Below are positions 21,661 to 32,702 of a stretch of 64,000 nucleotides of DNA, piece by piece. The notes beneath the pieces were generated by a model that was not told where the DNA came from, made no database searches, and was given only the letters and a program-made list of their open reading frames with translations. Position 1 is the first letter of the stretch. Each line of letters opens with the position of its first letter. The DNA is from Rhineura floridana (taxonomy: Eukaryota; Chordata; Lepidosauria; Squamata; Rhineuridae), in the NCBI RefSeq assembly GCF_030035675.1, contig NC_084489.1, forward strand, positions 46,967,898 through 47,031,897, given 5' to 3'. Position numbers and translations under genes: made by a program.

Positions 21661-22415
21661 TCTCAATATAGCAAAAATCTGTTCTCTTTCTTTCCTCATG
21701 TAAAAAGAGCCAAAAGGTATAGGACACAATTTATTCTTTAAAAAGATCTGTACAGATTTCCATATTTGCCAGGAAACCCACAAGAAGAAATGTTGACTGT
21801 TCATCGAGATGCTGTAAGGTGCCAGCTAGCATCCTTAGCAAAACAACACTTCTAAAGAGAGAGTGTGTGTGTTCATTTTAAACAAACAAATAAATAAAAG
21901 TGATATCACAGCTAAATTAATCCTCACAAGCAAACCATTTTAACCGAACTGAACAACAATAAACTTCAAGGAGCAAAAGAAGTATTAAAGGCGTGCCACA
22001 GGCAACAGAAAACTTTGGTGTTCATTTCCATTTCTTTCAAGTGCTTTTGATGAATGGTGTGACAATAGAATCCTAATTAAAGTCAAAAATCCTGAATACT
22101 AAATAAATTAGAAGTGTCACTACATTCATCTTCCTTCAATGATAATGCTGCCACTTCTGATTCTTTGTGATGCTGCTCCCTCACCATAATAGTCCTTAGC
22201 AAAAGGCTTCACCACCTCCAGGCAAGGAGCAGAGATAATTTGCCCTAACAAACAGAAGATGACAGACAAAGCATCCTGGTGGCACTCAGTTCATTTCTGA
22301 AAGGGTTGCAGCTCCAGAGCCCTTGACGTTTTTTGTAGAAAGCAGTGAATTGATGCTATTTATTATTGTTGTTGTTATGTTTATGTTTATTGTGTGTATT
22401 ATTCACATAAGTAAG
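21660..22415. other. No recognised feature
   Basis: No conserved frame and no repeat termini seen. Confidence 0.45.
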
Positions 22416-22853
22416 TAGAGACGGCTGAATCTGTCAATTTCAGTTTCTCTCAATTTCTCATTTTTCCAATGTTAAGTTTGGCTCTTCACATTTCCACAAC
22501 AGTTTGCATTTTAAAAAAGTCATCATGGAAATTCATCAGCATTTTAGTGTGAATTTTTCCTAACATGCACATTGCTAAATGCAGTCTTTCCTAATATACA
22601 CATTTTTGCAAAGCATTTCCCCAAATACAATGCATTTTTGTATTTTGTTTTCTCCAGTATATGCATATTAATGGTTACTTTACTCTAATATATGCATTTT
22701 TATATACATAACTGGAGAACTCCATGGCAAAACTTGAAGAAGTGTGAATTTTGAAGGAGGGCTGTGTTTCCGTTTGCATAGTGTTTTGGAAAGTGCAAAT
22801 TCGGTAGGTTTGCCTTTAAATGCAAACTGAATCGAATTTCTTCTCCATCCCTA
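22416..22853 (+). mobile_element. hAT-like MITE, family A
   Basis: It aligns end to end with the copy at 9457-9969 without that copy's insertion: 'GAATCTGTCAATTTCAG', 'TCATCATGGAAATTCATCAG', 'AACTGGAGAACTCCATGGC' and terminal CATCCCTA. The 5' terminus is mutated to TAGAGACG, and no exact TSD survives. Confidence 0.8.
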
Positions 22854-23261
22854 GTACCAAGATGAACACGTCTGTTCTCACAAAATTGACAACCAAAGTA
22901 AGAAGTATAGGAATCTGTGTTCTTATATTTAGATACTAACTTCTATAGGACTCACATATGTAAAATTGGCCAGGTTTTGGAGCTGTTAATCACTCACACC
23001 TTCCGTTGATTTTATGAGATGCATACATAGATTGAACAGCTGGCCACATGTTGTGGTGTAGAACATCAGGCAATCAGTCCAACTTTTAAATGTTTTTCCT
23101 CCCCTAAGTGATGCAACACTCTGGATTCTAACTTTGACCTTCCACCCTCTGCAGAAAGAATCTCACTTGCCTGTGTAAATTAGCAAAGGGTGGGAGGGAC
23201 AGATTATGAGAACATCTGTAACCTTGCACTGGGAGAGAAGCTGTTTAGGTTCATTCTCAGT

Positions 23262-24090
23262 ATTATACAGCCACAAGAGTGGCTGTATACTATAGCCAGC
23301 GTGGATTTTTCACATTCCACAGTGTTAAATTGAAAATATCTCACAGTGCCATTCTGATGCTTCCCATAAGCTCATTTCAAAACAAAACCTTACAAAATTT
23401 ATACTCCTAAACTCAGAAATGCTTGCTTAACAACCCTCTCAATTTTCATGGCAATATACAAAACAGTCAGAGAGAATCGAGAGTTCAAAGTTCAAAGAGA
23501 GAAAAAAACCCAGAGCCCTCTTGGACTTTTTTCTGCCAGAGTTCTCATAATCTGTTGAAATTCATTAAAAATCAGCCATGTTCACAGAGTACCTGTAATC
23601 CTAATACTGACCTTGCCCCATACTCTGACCTTCATCTTCTGCAGTTTAAAAGTTTAAAAAATGCCTGGCTGAATTTTAATTAATTTAATACATTTTGGCT
23701 GGAACCTTATGATAACGATGGGCATGCTCAGTAAGAAACAACTGTCAGAGTTCTAAAAGCCAGACTCACAGCTGCTGGGCTTGCCTAATCAGGGGGCCAC
23801 ACCCACACCAGACCTTTATTTCACATGAGATAGTCATGGCTTCCCTCAGAGAATCCTGGGAAGTGTAGTTTGTGAAGGGTGCTGAGAGGAGACTCCTGTT
23901 CCACTGAGAGAGTGCCAGTGGCCAGACTGGTTTAACAGTCAGCCACTCTGATTGAAGGTCTATGAGAGGAACAGGGCACCTCCTAGCAACTCTCAGCACC
24001 CTTCACTAACTACACTTCCCAGGATTCTATGAGAGACGCCATGGCTGTCTAAAGTAAAATAAAGGCCTGGTGTGGATGTGGCCAGGGACA
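23262..24090 (+). repeat. Composite repeat b (about 0.8 kb), inverted relative at 53.3-58.8 kb
   Basis: The block starts in a palindrome (ATACAGCCACAAGAGTGGCTGTAT, loop included). It runs through 'GAGAATCGAGAGTTCAAAG' and 'CAGCCATGTTCACAGAGTAC'. It ends in a hairpin whose arms are 'CCACACCCACACCAGACC' (23803) with 'GAATCCTGGGAAGTGTAG' and their complements (to 24085). The same order appears inverted at 58775-58135 and 53400-53310, split by a chromovirus. No coding frame; probably a non-autonomous transposon or a duplicated block. Confidence 0.65.
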
Positions 24091-24239
24091 GCTTTGGTTT
24101 AAATTTGAGTGGGAGGCTACATGTGCCTGCTGTAGAATAAAACGTGGGGGAAACCCTAAAAAAGGATGATACTGTTCACAATGTTTTGCTTTTGGAAAGG
24201 AAAGGGACTTCCCCTCTGCCCAGTGCCCACCCACCCAAT

Positions 24240-24480
24240 CTCCTCCCCTCCACCTTCCTCCCTCCCCTTCCTAGCCTCCTCCTCCCCCCTCCCCCAGATC
24301 AGTTGCACCTATCCTAAGCATGACTGCACAGGAGTAAATCCCACTGAACTCAAAAAGCATGCAAATGATCAAACCTGCCCTGCCCTCCTCCTCCCTCCTA
24401 TCCCCTCCCTCTTGCCCTTTCCCTCCCTTTTCCTTCAACCCTCCCTTCCCCTCCCCTATCCCCTTCCAATCCTCCCCTTT
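24240..24480 (+). repeat. Pyrimidine-rich (CCTCC/TCCCC) tract
   Basis: Two C/T-dense runs (24237-24298 and 24378-24480) flank a short sequence, 'GACTGCACAGGAGTAAATCC', typical of a squamate interspersed repeat. The long open frames here are composition artefacts. Confidence 0.7.
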
Positions 24481-24740
24481 CCAAGTTACACAGCAAGTGG
24501 ATTGGACTGTGAAAGACCAACCCAAATTGTGTTTGCATTTTGACAAATTTGTAGGGCGGTACAATATCTCAGAGAGGAGGTCAGGTCTCCTGCTACCTTG
24601 TGCATTCACTATAGCTACACAATTTCACTGCTTTTAAAAGTTTGATAGAAATATCTGTGGGCTATAGGTATGTTCTTAAACAGCAAGGTTTTTTGCCTAT
24701 TAGTGAATTATTATAAAATTGGCAGCGGGTGCTGTTTTCA
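24480..24740 (+). repeat. Repeat a
   Basis: Shared in inverted orientation with 52495-52745 ('GTGAAAGACCAACCCAAATT', 'TACAATATCTCAGAGAGGAG', 'GGGCTATAGGTATGTTCTTA'). A partial plus-strand piece directly follows the CR1 at 35036-35098. Class unknown. Confidence 0.65.
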
Positions 24741-24777
24741 GTTATGATGAAAGGTTTTCTCACAACTTAGAAGTTAA

Positions 24778-24780
<3 letters not shown>

Positions 24781-24842
<62 letters not shown>

Positions 24843-24847
24843 TGTGA
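24781..24847 (+). repeat. (CT)n(GT)n compound microsatellite
   Basis: An uninterrupted TC run from 24781 switches to TG at about 24826. Confidence 0.97.
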
Positions 24848-24879
24848 CAGGAAATTTAAGTTCTGTGGTTAATGTGCAT

Positions 24880-25198
24880 AATAACCAGCCGTTGTGCATA
24901 TTCACCAGACCTCATTGAGAGTGTGTGCATTAACCTTCCATGAAGAAGAAATTATATGCATTTCCTGGTCAATAAAAATAATATCAACAGGCCTTGGGAA
25001 ATGCACATATATTGCCTGAATTTTGTACATTCTCCAGTTGTTATGCATAATCTCCAACAGGCTTTAGGGAATGAGCATGTATCACCTGAATTTTGTACAT
25101 TCTTGGCCATTATGCATAATTTCCAATAGGCTTTAGGGAATGTACATTTTTTGGCTAAGGTTTGTACATTCTCTGGCCAATATGCATAATCCCAAACA
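24880..25198 (+). repeat. 70 bp minisatellite, three clear units plus a diverged one
   Basis: Units start at 24990, 25060 and 25129 with GGCCTTGGGAA / GGCTTTAGGGAA, each containing 'TTTGTACATTCT' and 'ATGCATAAT'. The spacing is 70 then 69 bp. 24905-24989 is a weaker unit. The full-unit homology argues against CRISPR-like spacing. Confidence 0.85.
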
Positions 25199-25564
25199 CA
25201 CGCTTTTTCTCCCAGTCATCTTTTGCCTGCTGGCGAACCCTTCCTCAACTGATTAAATCTTTCCTCCCTTGCAATTCCCATGATGATTAACCCCATGCTG
25301 CTATTAAGCCTATTTCTTAGCTCAATAGCTGGGGGGGGGAGCAATTGCCATCAGAATCATGGGAGGGGACAGGTTTAAAACTTTCCTGTCCCTGCAGTCC
25401 CACCTGTGCTGCTCAGCTGATCACTGGGAGGGTATGTTGTAGGACAAGTAAGATTAGGCACTGGGCCACAAACAGCACAAGGCACACATTGCACACTTCT
25501 GAAAGAGAGGTTAAAAAAGGTATGTTTCTTGGAGACTATGCGTAGTGACTGGAGAAGGCATAAT

Positions 25565-25645
25565 ATCATCACATCTTGTGGCAGTGAATTCTGTACCTTA
25601 ATTATGTACTGTGTGACTTTTGTTTGCCCTGAATCTACTGCTAGT
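25565..25645 (-). mobile_element. Short CR1/L3-like fragment
   Basis: 'CATCTTGTGGCAGTGAATTC' and 'TTGCCCTGAATCTACTGC' match the body of the CR1/L3-like family at 25965-26346 on the opposite strand. Confidence 0.55.
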
Positions 25646-25710
25646 CATCCTTCCCTTCCTTCTCCCACTGGTGGTGTTGTCTTGGTCATCTTCTTGATGA
25701 CATGAAGTCT

Positions 25711-26451
25711 AAGGCTGTGCATGGCCCCCAATTCCATTTGGAGCCTGATCTAGTGCATTGGATCAGCCCCAGTCTGACCCGAGGTGATCCATGGCTGACC
25801 TGATCTGAATCCAGGCCCTGAACTGAATTGGGGGTGAGGGGTACACAGTTTAATTAGAGCTTAAAATAATTACTTAAATATTTGACTGGGAGGAGAAGGC
25901 TGCCTGCGTGCATCTCCTTCTCCTACCCCTGTCTCCAACCACCCCCTTTTGACAGCCCTGGATTGCTCAGGGTGGAAGATTCAGGACAGACAAAAGGAAG
26001 TACTTCTTTACTCAGCGCATAGTTAAACTATGGAATTTGCTCCCACAAGATGCAGTAATGGCCACCAGCTTGGATGGCTTTAAAAGAAGATTAGACAAAT
26101 TCATGGAGGACAGGGCTATCAATGGCTACTAGTCATGATGGCTGTGCTCTGCCAGCCTAGTCAGAGGCAGCATGCTTCTGAAAACCAGTTGCCAGAAGCC
26201 TCAGGAGGGGAGAGTGTTCTTGCACTCAGGTCCTGCTTGCGGGCTTCCCCCAGGCACCTGGTTGGCCACTGTGAGAACAGGATGCTGGACTAGATGGGCC
26301 ACTGGCCTGATCCAGCAGGCTCTTCTTATGTTCTTATGTTCTTATGACCTGGTTCAACCCAAGGTGATCTGGAGTTAGCTCAACCCACTCAGGCTGAATC
26401 AGCCCAATTCAGTTCAGGATCCAGGATTTAGCTGGAGGTGGTGCACAGCCA
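25711..26451. mobile_element. DNA-transposon-like repeat split by a LINE
   Basis: The ends are complementary: 'GGCTGTGCATGG' at 25711 and 'GGTGCACAGCC' ending at about 26451. Flanking segments share GATCAGCCC / GAATCAGCCC-type blocks. The interior is interrupted by the CR1/L3-like insertion. No coding sequence; a hAT-like MITE is plausible. Confidence 0.45.
25965..26346 (+). mobile_element. CR1/L3-like LINE 3' end
   Basis: It begins within a degraded C-terminus ('DRQKEVLLYSA', 'TSLDGFKRRLDKFMEDRAING', then stop) and continues through 'GGATGCTGGACTAGATGGGC' to a 3' tail of three TTATGTTC-type octamers ending at 26346. This is the best copy in the window and gives the orientation for 30-529 and 61926-62420. 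Confidence 0.8.
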
Positions 26452-26689
26452 GTTAGAACCCAAATCACCCATGCCTGAGTAGCACATGTGAAGATAGCTA
26501 CAGAGGACAGAATGACCTAGGCTCCAACACTTAAATGAAAGGGATCCAGAGAAAAGGCCAGCAGAGATATTTTGGGACATCCCTTCTTAGGGCTGACCCA
26601 AGACATTTTGCTTCCTGAGGTGGAGAAAATGGTGTCCCTGTCCAAAGTTGACGTACATCATGCCCGAGGCCAGTCAATTGCAAACATTT

Positions 26690-26930
26690 TTTTCATAATA
26701 CAGTGCATTTTCAAATGTTATTTTCACTCATATGCTCATTTTTATGCACATTTCCCCTTAATATATGCATTTTTGCAAACATTGGTTGGTGAGCTGCATT
26801 GCAAAATTCAAACAAGTGCAAATTTCAAAGGATGGCTGTGTTTCAGTTCTCATCTTGTTTTGGAAAGTGTAGATTTGATAGATTCTGCTTTAAATGTGAA
26901 CTGAATCAAATTTCTCCCCCATCCCTATCA
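26690..26930 (+). mobile_element. hAT-like MITE, family A, 5' truncated
   Basis: Carries 'TTTTCACTCATATGC', 'GTGAGCTGCATTGCAAAATT' and 'GGAAAGTGTAGATTTGATAG' and ends CATCCCTA at about 26926. Confidence 0.75.
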
Positions 26931-27299
26931 GGTCCAAATCCAGTTTAAACAGAAAGAACTGTAAGAAGGGAGTGTAGGAACCCTGAAGCTGCCATCTACA
27001 GTTAATACCTGGACATCAGACTGAGCAGCCACACAAGTCATCATCTTCCCCACTAGTGAGATGGACTATGTTTCTACTTAAATTGCAGTAATTATTTCTA
27101 AAATTGCATATCCATATATAAATTTGCATATGCAAATCTGCACCCTCTTTTGTCCTCTCTCTTCGCAATGTGTTTCCTCTTTTTTCTGGTGATGTATAGG
27201 TGGCTATCCTACTTAGCAAGGCTGAAAAAGAAGGGCCCTGCAGACCCAACCCTACTAATACCCAGAGTGAGGTGGCTGCCTCAGGCCCCTGATTTTGGG

Positions 27300-27530
27300 T
27301 GTCATGAAAGGGCAGCAAATGGTTAGCTATTTAATGTATTATTATTGCAAAATCCAATTGCCAAGGAGGGTGAGAGGCGTGTGTGGGATTTTCTACGTTG
27401 GGTGCCAACATAATTTGACTGGCCTTGGCCAGTATACTGTCATTTTAGTTTATTATGATTGTAATTTTACTGCCAAAGCAGGTCAGAGGTGCATGTGGGA
27501 TTTTTACACAACTGCTGCCAAAATAATAAT
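27300..27530 (+). repeat. Diverged two-unit duplication
   Basis: 'GCCAAGGAGGGTGAGAGGCG' with 'TGTGGGATTTTCTAC' recurs about 115 bp later as 'GCCAAAGCAGGTCAGAGGTG' with 'TGTGGGATTTTTACAC'. No family recognised. Confidence 0.45.
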
Positions 27531-27540
27531 TGTGTACATT

Positions 27541-27717
27541 CATCAAAACTGCATACAAAAATGGGCTAATTAGGAGAAATATGAACTAAAATGCTGAAGA
27601 ATTTTCATGAGGATCTTTTTTAGAAAAATTGCAGTGCCTGCAGAAATGTGGAGCAATGAATTTAAGATTAGAAAAATGAAAAACTCAGAGAACCGAAATT
27701 GACAGATCCTTCCATTC
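27541..27717 (-). mobile_element. hAT-like MITE, family A, minus strand, truncated
   Basis: On the minus strand it starts near the family terminus (AGGAATGG) with 'GATCTGTCAATTTCGG' and 'TCATTGCTCCACATTTC', matching the first 180 bp of 37292-37725. Confidence 0.7.
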
Positions 27718-27784
27718 CTAGGATCATACAGTTCTTTAAATCAAAAACTTCAAATACAGCAACACTGGGAAAGCGTTTGCCCCT

Positions 27785-27900
27785 TCAGTTGTTGTTGGAC
27801 TCCAACTCACATCAGCCCCAGCTAGCATGGCCAATGGTCAGAGACGATAGGAGGTGGAATCCAAAAACATCTGAAAGGCCACAGGTTCCCCAACACTGAA
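27785..27900. mobile_element. Family B hairpin MITE, partial
   Basis: 'GTTGTTGGACTCCAACTC', 'CATCAGCCCCAGCTAGCATG' and 'AACATCTGAAAGGCCACAGG' with 'TTCCCCAACACTG' correspond to family B; the left terminus is missing. Confidence 0.65.
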
Positions 27901-27974
27901 ATAGAGGGTTGACTTCTGATATTCCTTCAAATCAAGAACTATCCTTTGTGAAGTTGGGCATATGGCTATCTTAC

Positions 27975-28440
27975 TCAGGGCTGATGCCAGGGGGTGGCCA
28001 AGTGGGGCCCTGTCTGATGGTCCCTGCTGCCCAGAGGGGCTCCCAACCCTGCCATGGATCGTGGACAGGGAGCTCCCAGGCACCTCCCCACATAATTAGC
28101 ATGGGCCATGCATGCCCCACCTACCTCTAGCGCTCCTGTAAATGACATGTGTGCTGTGCAGCATGTGCATGCCTGCCATCAACTAAGATGGCAGCAGGGA
28201 CATCAGCCCCTTAGGGAAGCCTCCACTGCCATCTTAGTTGATGGCAGGCACTCATGCACAGCACATACGTCATTTACAGGAACACTAGAGATAGGTGGGA
28301 TGCGCAGGGAGGTTATTAGCCCTGTGTGACCTGTATAGAGGGGTTACACTCCGGCGCTGCAGACCCAGGGCAGGCTGGTGCCCAAGGGCACCGGCATGCC
28401 CGGCAATCACCTAGATAGTATAGTTTGTACTCGGCTCTGA
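27975..28440. mobile_element. MITE with a ~100 bp-arm hairpin core
   Basis: 'TGTAAATGACATGTGTGCTG' (28137) with 'GCCTGCCATCAACTAAGATG' (to about 28189) pairs with 'CATCTTAGTTGATGGCAGGC' (28231) and 'CACATACGTCATTTACAGG' (to 28280). Pairing extends outward through 'CACCTACCTCTAG' / 'CTAGAGATAGGTGGG'. It is GC-rich compared with its surroundings. The outer boundaries are approximate. Confidence 0.6.
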
Positions 28441-29540
28441 CCATGGCTCATAGAATCTTTAAAGAACCTTTTGAGTAAAGGCCACCTCTTGTAGCAACCT
28501 GATCCCATGGCACTATCCTACAACAAATGACACTTGAGGTTTGTGAGTAGAGCTAGGATTCTGTAAGGGGTCCCCAGGGTTGTTGTCAAATGCTCTGCAC
28601 TCTGGCAGGAAAACAACACCATCTATGTATACTTGTGGTGTTTAATATTTATGTGACAAGTTGCACGCTATTTATCAGCTCAAATAAGTTGGGTTTCTTT
28701 ATCATTTAGCTTAACAGAGCAAAAACATTTAAATAATGTGTCTGCAATTGTATTCTATGGAGATAATCAGTAGCTTATTAACCTTAATCATAACAACACA
28801 TTATCGCTATTTGGTTTCATGTCACCTAATTTGCAGAACAATGGTGAAGAGCATACTCAACACATATGAATATATTCTCAAGATACTGGCACTGCATAAA
28901 TACAGTGACCCTCACTTGAAATGTCAGGGACTCAAGAGTAAGCTATATCACATAATAAATGGAGAGACAAGGAAAAAGAGGCGGGAGAGAGGAAGAAATC
29001 AAGTAATCAGAGAGTTCGTGAAGAGCAAACACTTGATAAGAGTCAGAACAAAGTGGGATCATAATCAGACAGTCAACCGGAATGCAGAGCAAAGGTCACT
29101 AACTCTTAAACATGTTTGTGTAGCTTCAATTAAACTAACAAGTAATGGCATCTGCTTAGGTCAGGTTTAAACAGTAGAGGCTTGATCATATACTAGGCCC
29201 TGGCTTTTGGGTAGGATTTTGAACATTTTTTTGTGACATGACATAAAAGAAGAGTTGAAACTCAGTCATGACAAATGCCATTTTCAGCTCTTTGCAAAAG
29301 CGGGTAATCAGTTACGGCCATGGTGTTAAACTCTTTTGGTGACAAAACTCCACTGTAATGGGCCACACACACTTCAATGGAATAGCTACTCAGGAACGAG
29401 AGAATTGTGCAAGGAGGCAGGAAATAAACAAGCCAGACACATGTATGGGGTAAACTAGGGCCACATTATTAACTACAACTTAAGAACATATGAACTCAAG
29501 AACTTATAAACATCTGACTTCTAAAATGCATAGGGAATTG
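28440..29540. other. No recognised feature
   Basis: AT-rich sequence with one 144-codon open frame at about 28736-29170 that shows no family resemblance and a biased, repeat-like composition. Confidence 0.45.
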
Positions 29541-30575
29541 AAACACGTGCGGGAAGTCCATTAATCCCTGTCAGGCTCCTAAGCCTGTCATGCCTGGGCG
29601 AGCCTACCCTGCAGGGAATCAAGCTGGCCATGCTTCCAGCTCTTTCCCCCTGCCACACCCTTCAGGTGCGGAGGGATTCACACACCCCTGAAGCCCCATA
29701 ACTCCAGGTGAGTGACACAGGTTAACCTCAACAGTGTCCATACCCTGCCCCACAAGGTCCCACAGCCCTGTGCGCAAGTCTCTGGGGTAACTGTTCACCT
29801 AAAAGTGTCTCAGGGTACTCACCGCTTGTACTCCCCACACACACCTGCCACAGGAGGAGGACAAGTCTCCACTTAGTCCTTCTTCCCCCACCTGGCCCAA
29901 ATGGCCTCTTTCAATCCCCTATGCAGGTCTTCTAAGAAAATGTCATTCCCTAAGTCGGAAAGGAGTTCCAATTTACTGGTGTATAAATCCCTATAGTACT
30001 GTTGCATAATCTCAAAGCAGTGTGAGACTTCCAGGGCTCCTGGCACGTGCCCAGGGTTTGGTTCAGGGTTTGGTTTCCTTGGAAAGAAGGTCAGCGGAGT
30101 CCATGGTGTCTTTATCAAATATGGTTTATTTACACACCTTCACAGCCTCAGCATAAGATGAAGAGGTTCACAGCATCAGCAGTCCAATAGATCTTGCTTT
30201 TCCATCAGGCTTACAGGAGACATCCTGAAGCCATCATGCAGGGAGCAGCCCTTGCTGATTGTCTCCACTTCCCAGCCTTTCCTCAGACTAGCTAAAAAGA
30301 CAAGCCTCTCTTTGTCCTCAGGAGGGGGCGACTCTCCTGAAGAGTTTCAATAACAGTAGGATCTCCCTGGCCTATTTGCCTGTTAATGGGCATTTGACAG
30401 ACCAATTAGCCCACCTGACCACTCTATTAGATTAACAAAGAAGACTGCATCTGATAAACCTACTCCACTGGTCAGGTGAGAGTCAACCTCCAGATGCAGG
30501 GTTCCAAATCAGCGGCTGGAAGGTGACTTACAGAAATCATCTATCTCAACCCCCAAACCCATAACAATTTAATAA
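29540..30575 (-). mobile_element. Possible LTR-type fragment (fossil, uncertain)
   Basis: Read on the minus strand, a TGTTATGGGTTTGGGG terminus at about 30571 is followed some 450 bp later by AATAAA (near 30125), the layout of an LTR with a polyadenylation signal. The other end and any internal region are not clear. It could equally be an unrelated repeat. It is broken in any case. Confidence 0.3.
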
Positions 30576-30982
30576 GTAAATGATCACTCAAGGTTTGGCA
30601 AAAAGGTTACAGACAATTTCACATGATGGGGAAATGCTTTGTCACATGATTCTGTTTCCTGACTCCTAACAGAGGAGAGCAGAGGGAGCTGTCTCAGTTG
30701 GTTTACAGGTGAGGACATATAAGCAAGTCAGCTTTCAGAGAGCGAGTGAGAACAGAGCAAGCGAACAGGGAGAGCAAACAGGAGTTTGACAAAGGAGTTC
30801 CACAGGGGAGGTCAAGGGGGTTGTCCCTAAAAAAAAAAAAAGAAACCAAAAAATTACTAATTCTCCTTCTACAGCTCACCGCATGCTAGTGGGACTCTCA
30901 AATTTACCCTGTAGTAGGACAGGACAAAGCACAGGCCACTCCAAAATACGTAGTTAGAAAGATACAAAAGGTAGAAGAGAGT

Positions 30983-31986
30983 ATGAATGGGAAGGATACT
31001 CCAGTTGTTGTGACCTGCAAGGTGTGTGCCATGTTTGTTTTTTTGCCTGAGAACAACATGGTGTACACATGGAACAAGTGCAATCTCGTAGCACTGTTGG
31101 AAGAAAAAATGAGAGGCCTGGAACGGCGGGTGGCCACACTGAGGACCATAAGAGAAGACGAAGAGTTCTTAGACAGAACACTGGAACAACAGCAGCAAAG
31201 AGAAGTGGAGGTTGAAGAGCAACAGCATGTGGTAGCAGAAGAGGAGATTGTTTGGAGAGGAACAGCAAAGTGGAGGAAACACTGTAGGAAAGGGTGACAG
31301 GAGCAGAAGAGCTAGAAGATACCCTTCACCAGTGGAACTATGCAATTGCTTTCAACCACTCGAGGATAAGACTGGAGGACAGCCTGTGGTGGAAGAATTA
31401 CAGGAGACCCTTTGCTACAATGAGCAAGAGGCTGAAGCTAAATCAAGCAGGGCCAGTGAAACCTCGCCCCACAACAAGAAGAGTACTAGTAGTGGGAGAC
31501 TCCCTACTGCACGAAATCGAAACCCAAGTATGCCAAGAAGATCCGTGGACTCACCAGGTATGCTGTCTACCAAGAAGACAGATTAGAGATATGACAGAAG
31601 GGTTGCCATCACTCATCAAGCCCACCAACAGGTATCCCTTTCTCCTCATCCATGTAGGAACAAATGATACTGCCAAACGGAGCTATGAAGAAATCACATC
31701 AGACTCGGAAGCTCTGGAAAGGATACTCAAGGACTTTGGGGACCAGATAGTTTTTTCATCCATCCTTCCATTACTTAGAAGAGGAGTAGAAAGGGAAAGA
31801 AAAATACTCTGTGTGAATAAATGGCTACAAAGGTGGTGGAGACGTGAGAGGTTTGGATTCTGAGACCATGGGCTATGCTTCCTGGAAAATGGACTGCTGG
31901 CAGGTGATGTGTTGCAACTCACAAGGACTGGGAACAATTTGTTTGGCCACAGCATGGAGAAGTTCATCAGGAGGGATTTAAACTGA
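30983..31986 (+). pseudogene. CR1 ORF1 with esterase (SGNH-type) domain
   Basis: The N-terminal part (30983-31297) has a Cys pair ('CKVC') and a glutamate-rich coiled-coil-like stretch. After a frame change at about 31290, the second part has 'RRVLVVGDSLL' (the GDS nucleophile block), 'LLIHVGTNDT' (block III) and ends 'GHSMEKFIRRDLN' at about 31984. This matches the esterase-type ORF1p of amniote CR1s, whose role in retrotransposition is little known. One stop interrupts it after 'RERFGF'. Confidence 0.8.
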
Positions 31987-32604
31987 ATCCTAAGGGGGAG
32001 GGAGAAGTAAACTTGGTGGTAATGACTGATGAAGGCTTGCACACAGTAATGAGAACAGACAGATCGGCTGTAATAGGGACCAGTAACAGTCCTCAGAAAA
32101 ATGTATTAAGGAAGCCAAGTCATAAATCACATGGTCTTCGATGTCTGTATACTAATGTGCAGAGCATGGGAAACAAGCAGGACGAACTTGAACTCTTAAT
32201 ACAGGAGGGCAATTACGACTTGATAGGTATAACTGAAACTTGGTGGGATGACTCCTATCACTGGAATACAGCAATTGAAGGATATAACTTGTTCAAATAG
32301 AACAGAAGGAATGAAAAGGAAGGTGGAGTCATGCTATATGTTAAAAATATATACCCCTGCACAGAAATACAGGAAGATGAGCTTGGTAGCTCCACCGAGA
32401 ATATCTGGATTAAAATTAATGGGGCAAGTAATAAAAGGAATGTGGTGCTTCGAGTCTATTACTGACCACCCAATTGAGGAGAAGATGAGAATGTAACTTT
32501 TGAAAAGCAAATTGCCAATGTTTCAAGGATATCTGTTGGGAGACAAATTCTGCCAAACACGGCCCCTCCAAGACTTGTGATGGAGATAACTTTCTCCTAC
32601 AGAA

Positions 32605-32702
32605 TGAATGAATAATTTATTTTGGTCAAAGACCAGCTTTGCGCAGTAGCAGTATCGTAGCCAATGAGGTTAATCCGAGGCGTGATTATTGCTAATTGAA
32701 AC
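32605..32702 (+). mobile_element. Chimeric retro-insertion: LINE-like tail plus U4 snRNA
   Basis: TTCTCCTACAGAA (13 bp) is present at 32592-32604 and 32703-32715. Between the copies lie 30 bp that, on the minus strand, read as a LINE or SINE tail ('GGTCTTTGACCAAAATAAAT' then TATTCATTCA), followed by U4 nt 1-67 on the plus strand. Removing the insert restores the CR1 reading ('FLLQ' then 'KVEEATRGS'). The two parts point in opposite directions. Confidence 0.85.
32635..32701 (+). pseudogene. RNU4: U4 snRNA 5' fragment (nt 1-67)
   Basis: Begins AGCTTTGCGCAG and includes 'CAGTATCGTAGCCAATGAGG' and 'GATTATTGCTAATTGAAA'. By memory only three positions differ from vertebrate U4. It keeps the first U6-pairing region, the 5' stem-loop and the stem I segment. 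It lacks the 3' half with the Sm site, and the flanks are CR1 and tail sequence with no snRNA promoter, so it is a dead retrocopy. The break after nt 67 is followed by sequence resembling U4 nt 68-75 (ACTTCTCC against AACTTTTCC). Confidence 0.93.

Noticed and set aside
24166-24609. Proline/serine-rich frames on both strands
   Set aside because: Created by the pyrimidine-rich tract; no start context or family resemblance.
24990-25198. Regular 70 bp spacing as a CRISPR-like array
   Set aside because: The whole unit is repeated, so there are no unique spacers, and the genome is clearly vertebrate.
28736-29170. 144-codon open frame
   Set aside because: No recognisable family and no neighbours; such a length is expected by chance in 64 kb of six-frame sequence.
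29873-30118. Minus-strand frame with 'MQQYYRDLYTSK', like the L1 segment before RT
   Set aside because: Only a short stretch resembles L1 and no RT motif follows; chance resemblance within a possible LTR-type fragment cannot be excluded.
32635-32701. U4 match as a functional snRNA gene
   Set aside because: Only nt 1-67 are present, without the Sm site, 3' stem-loops or snRNA promoter, and it sits between TSDs inside a LINE.
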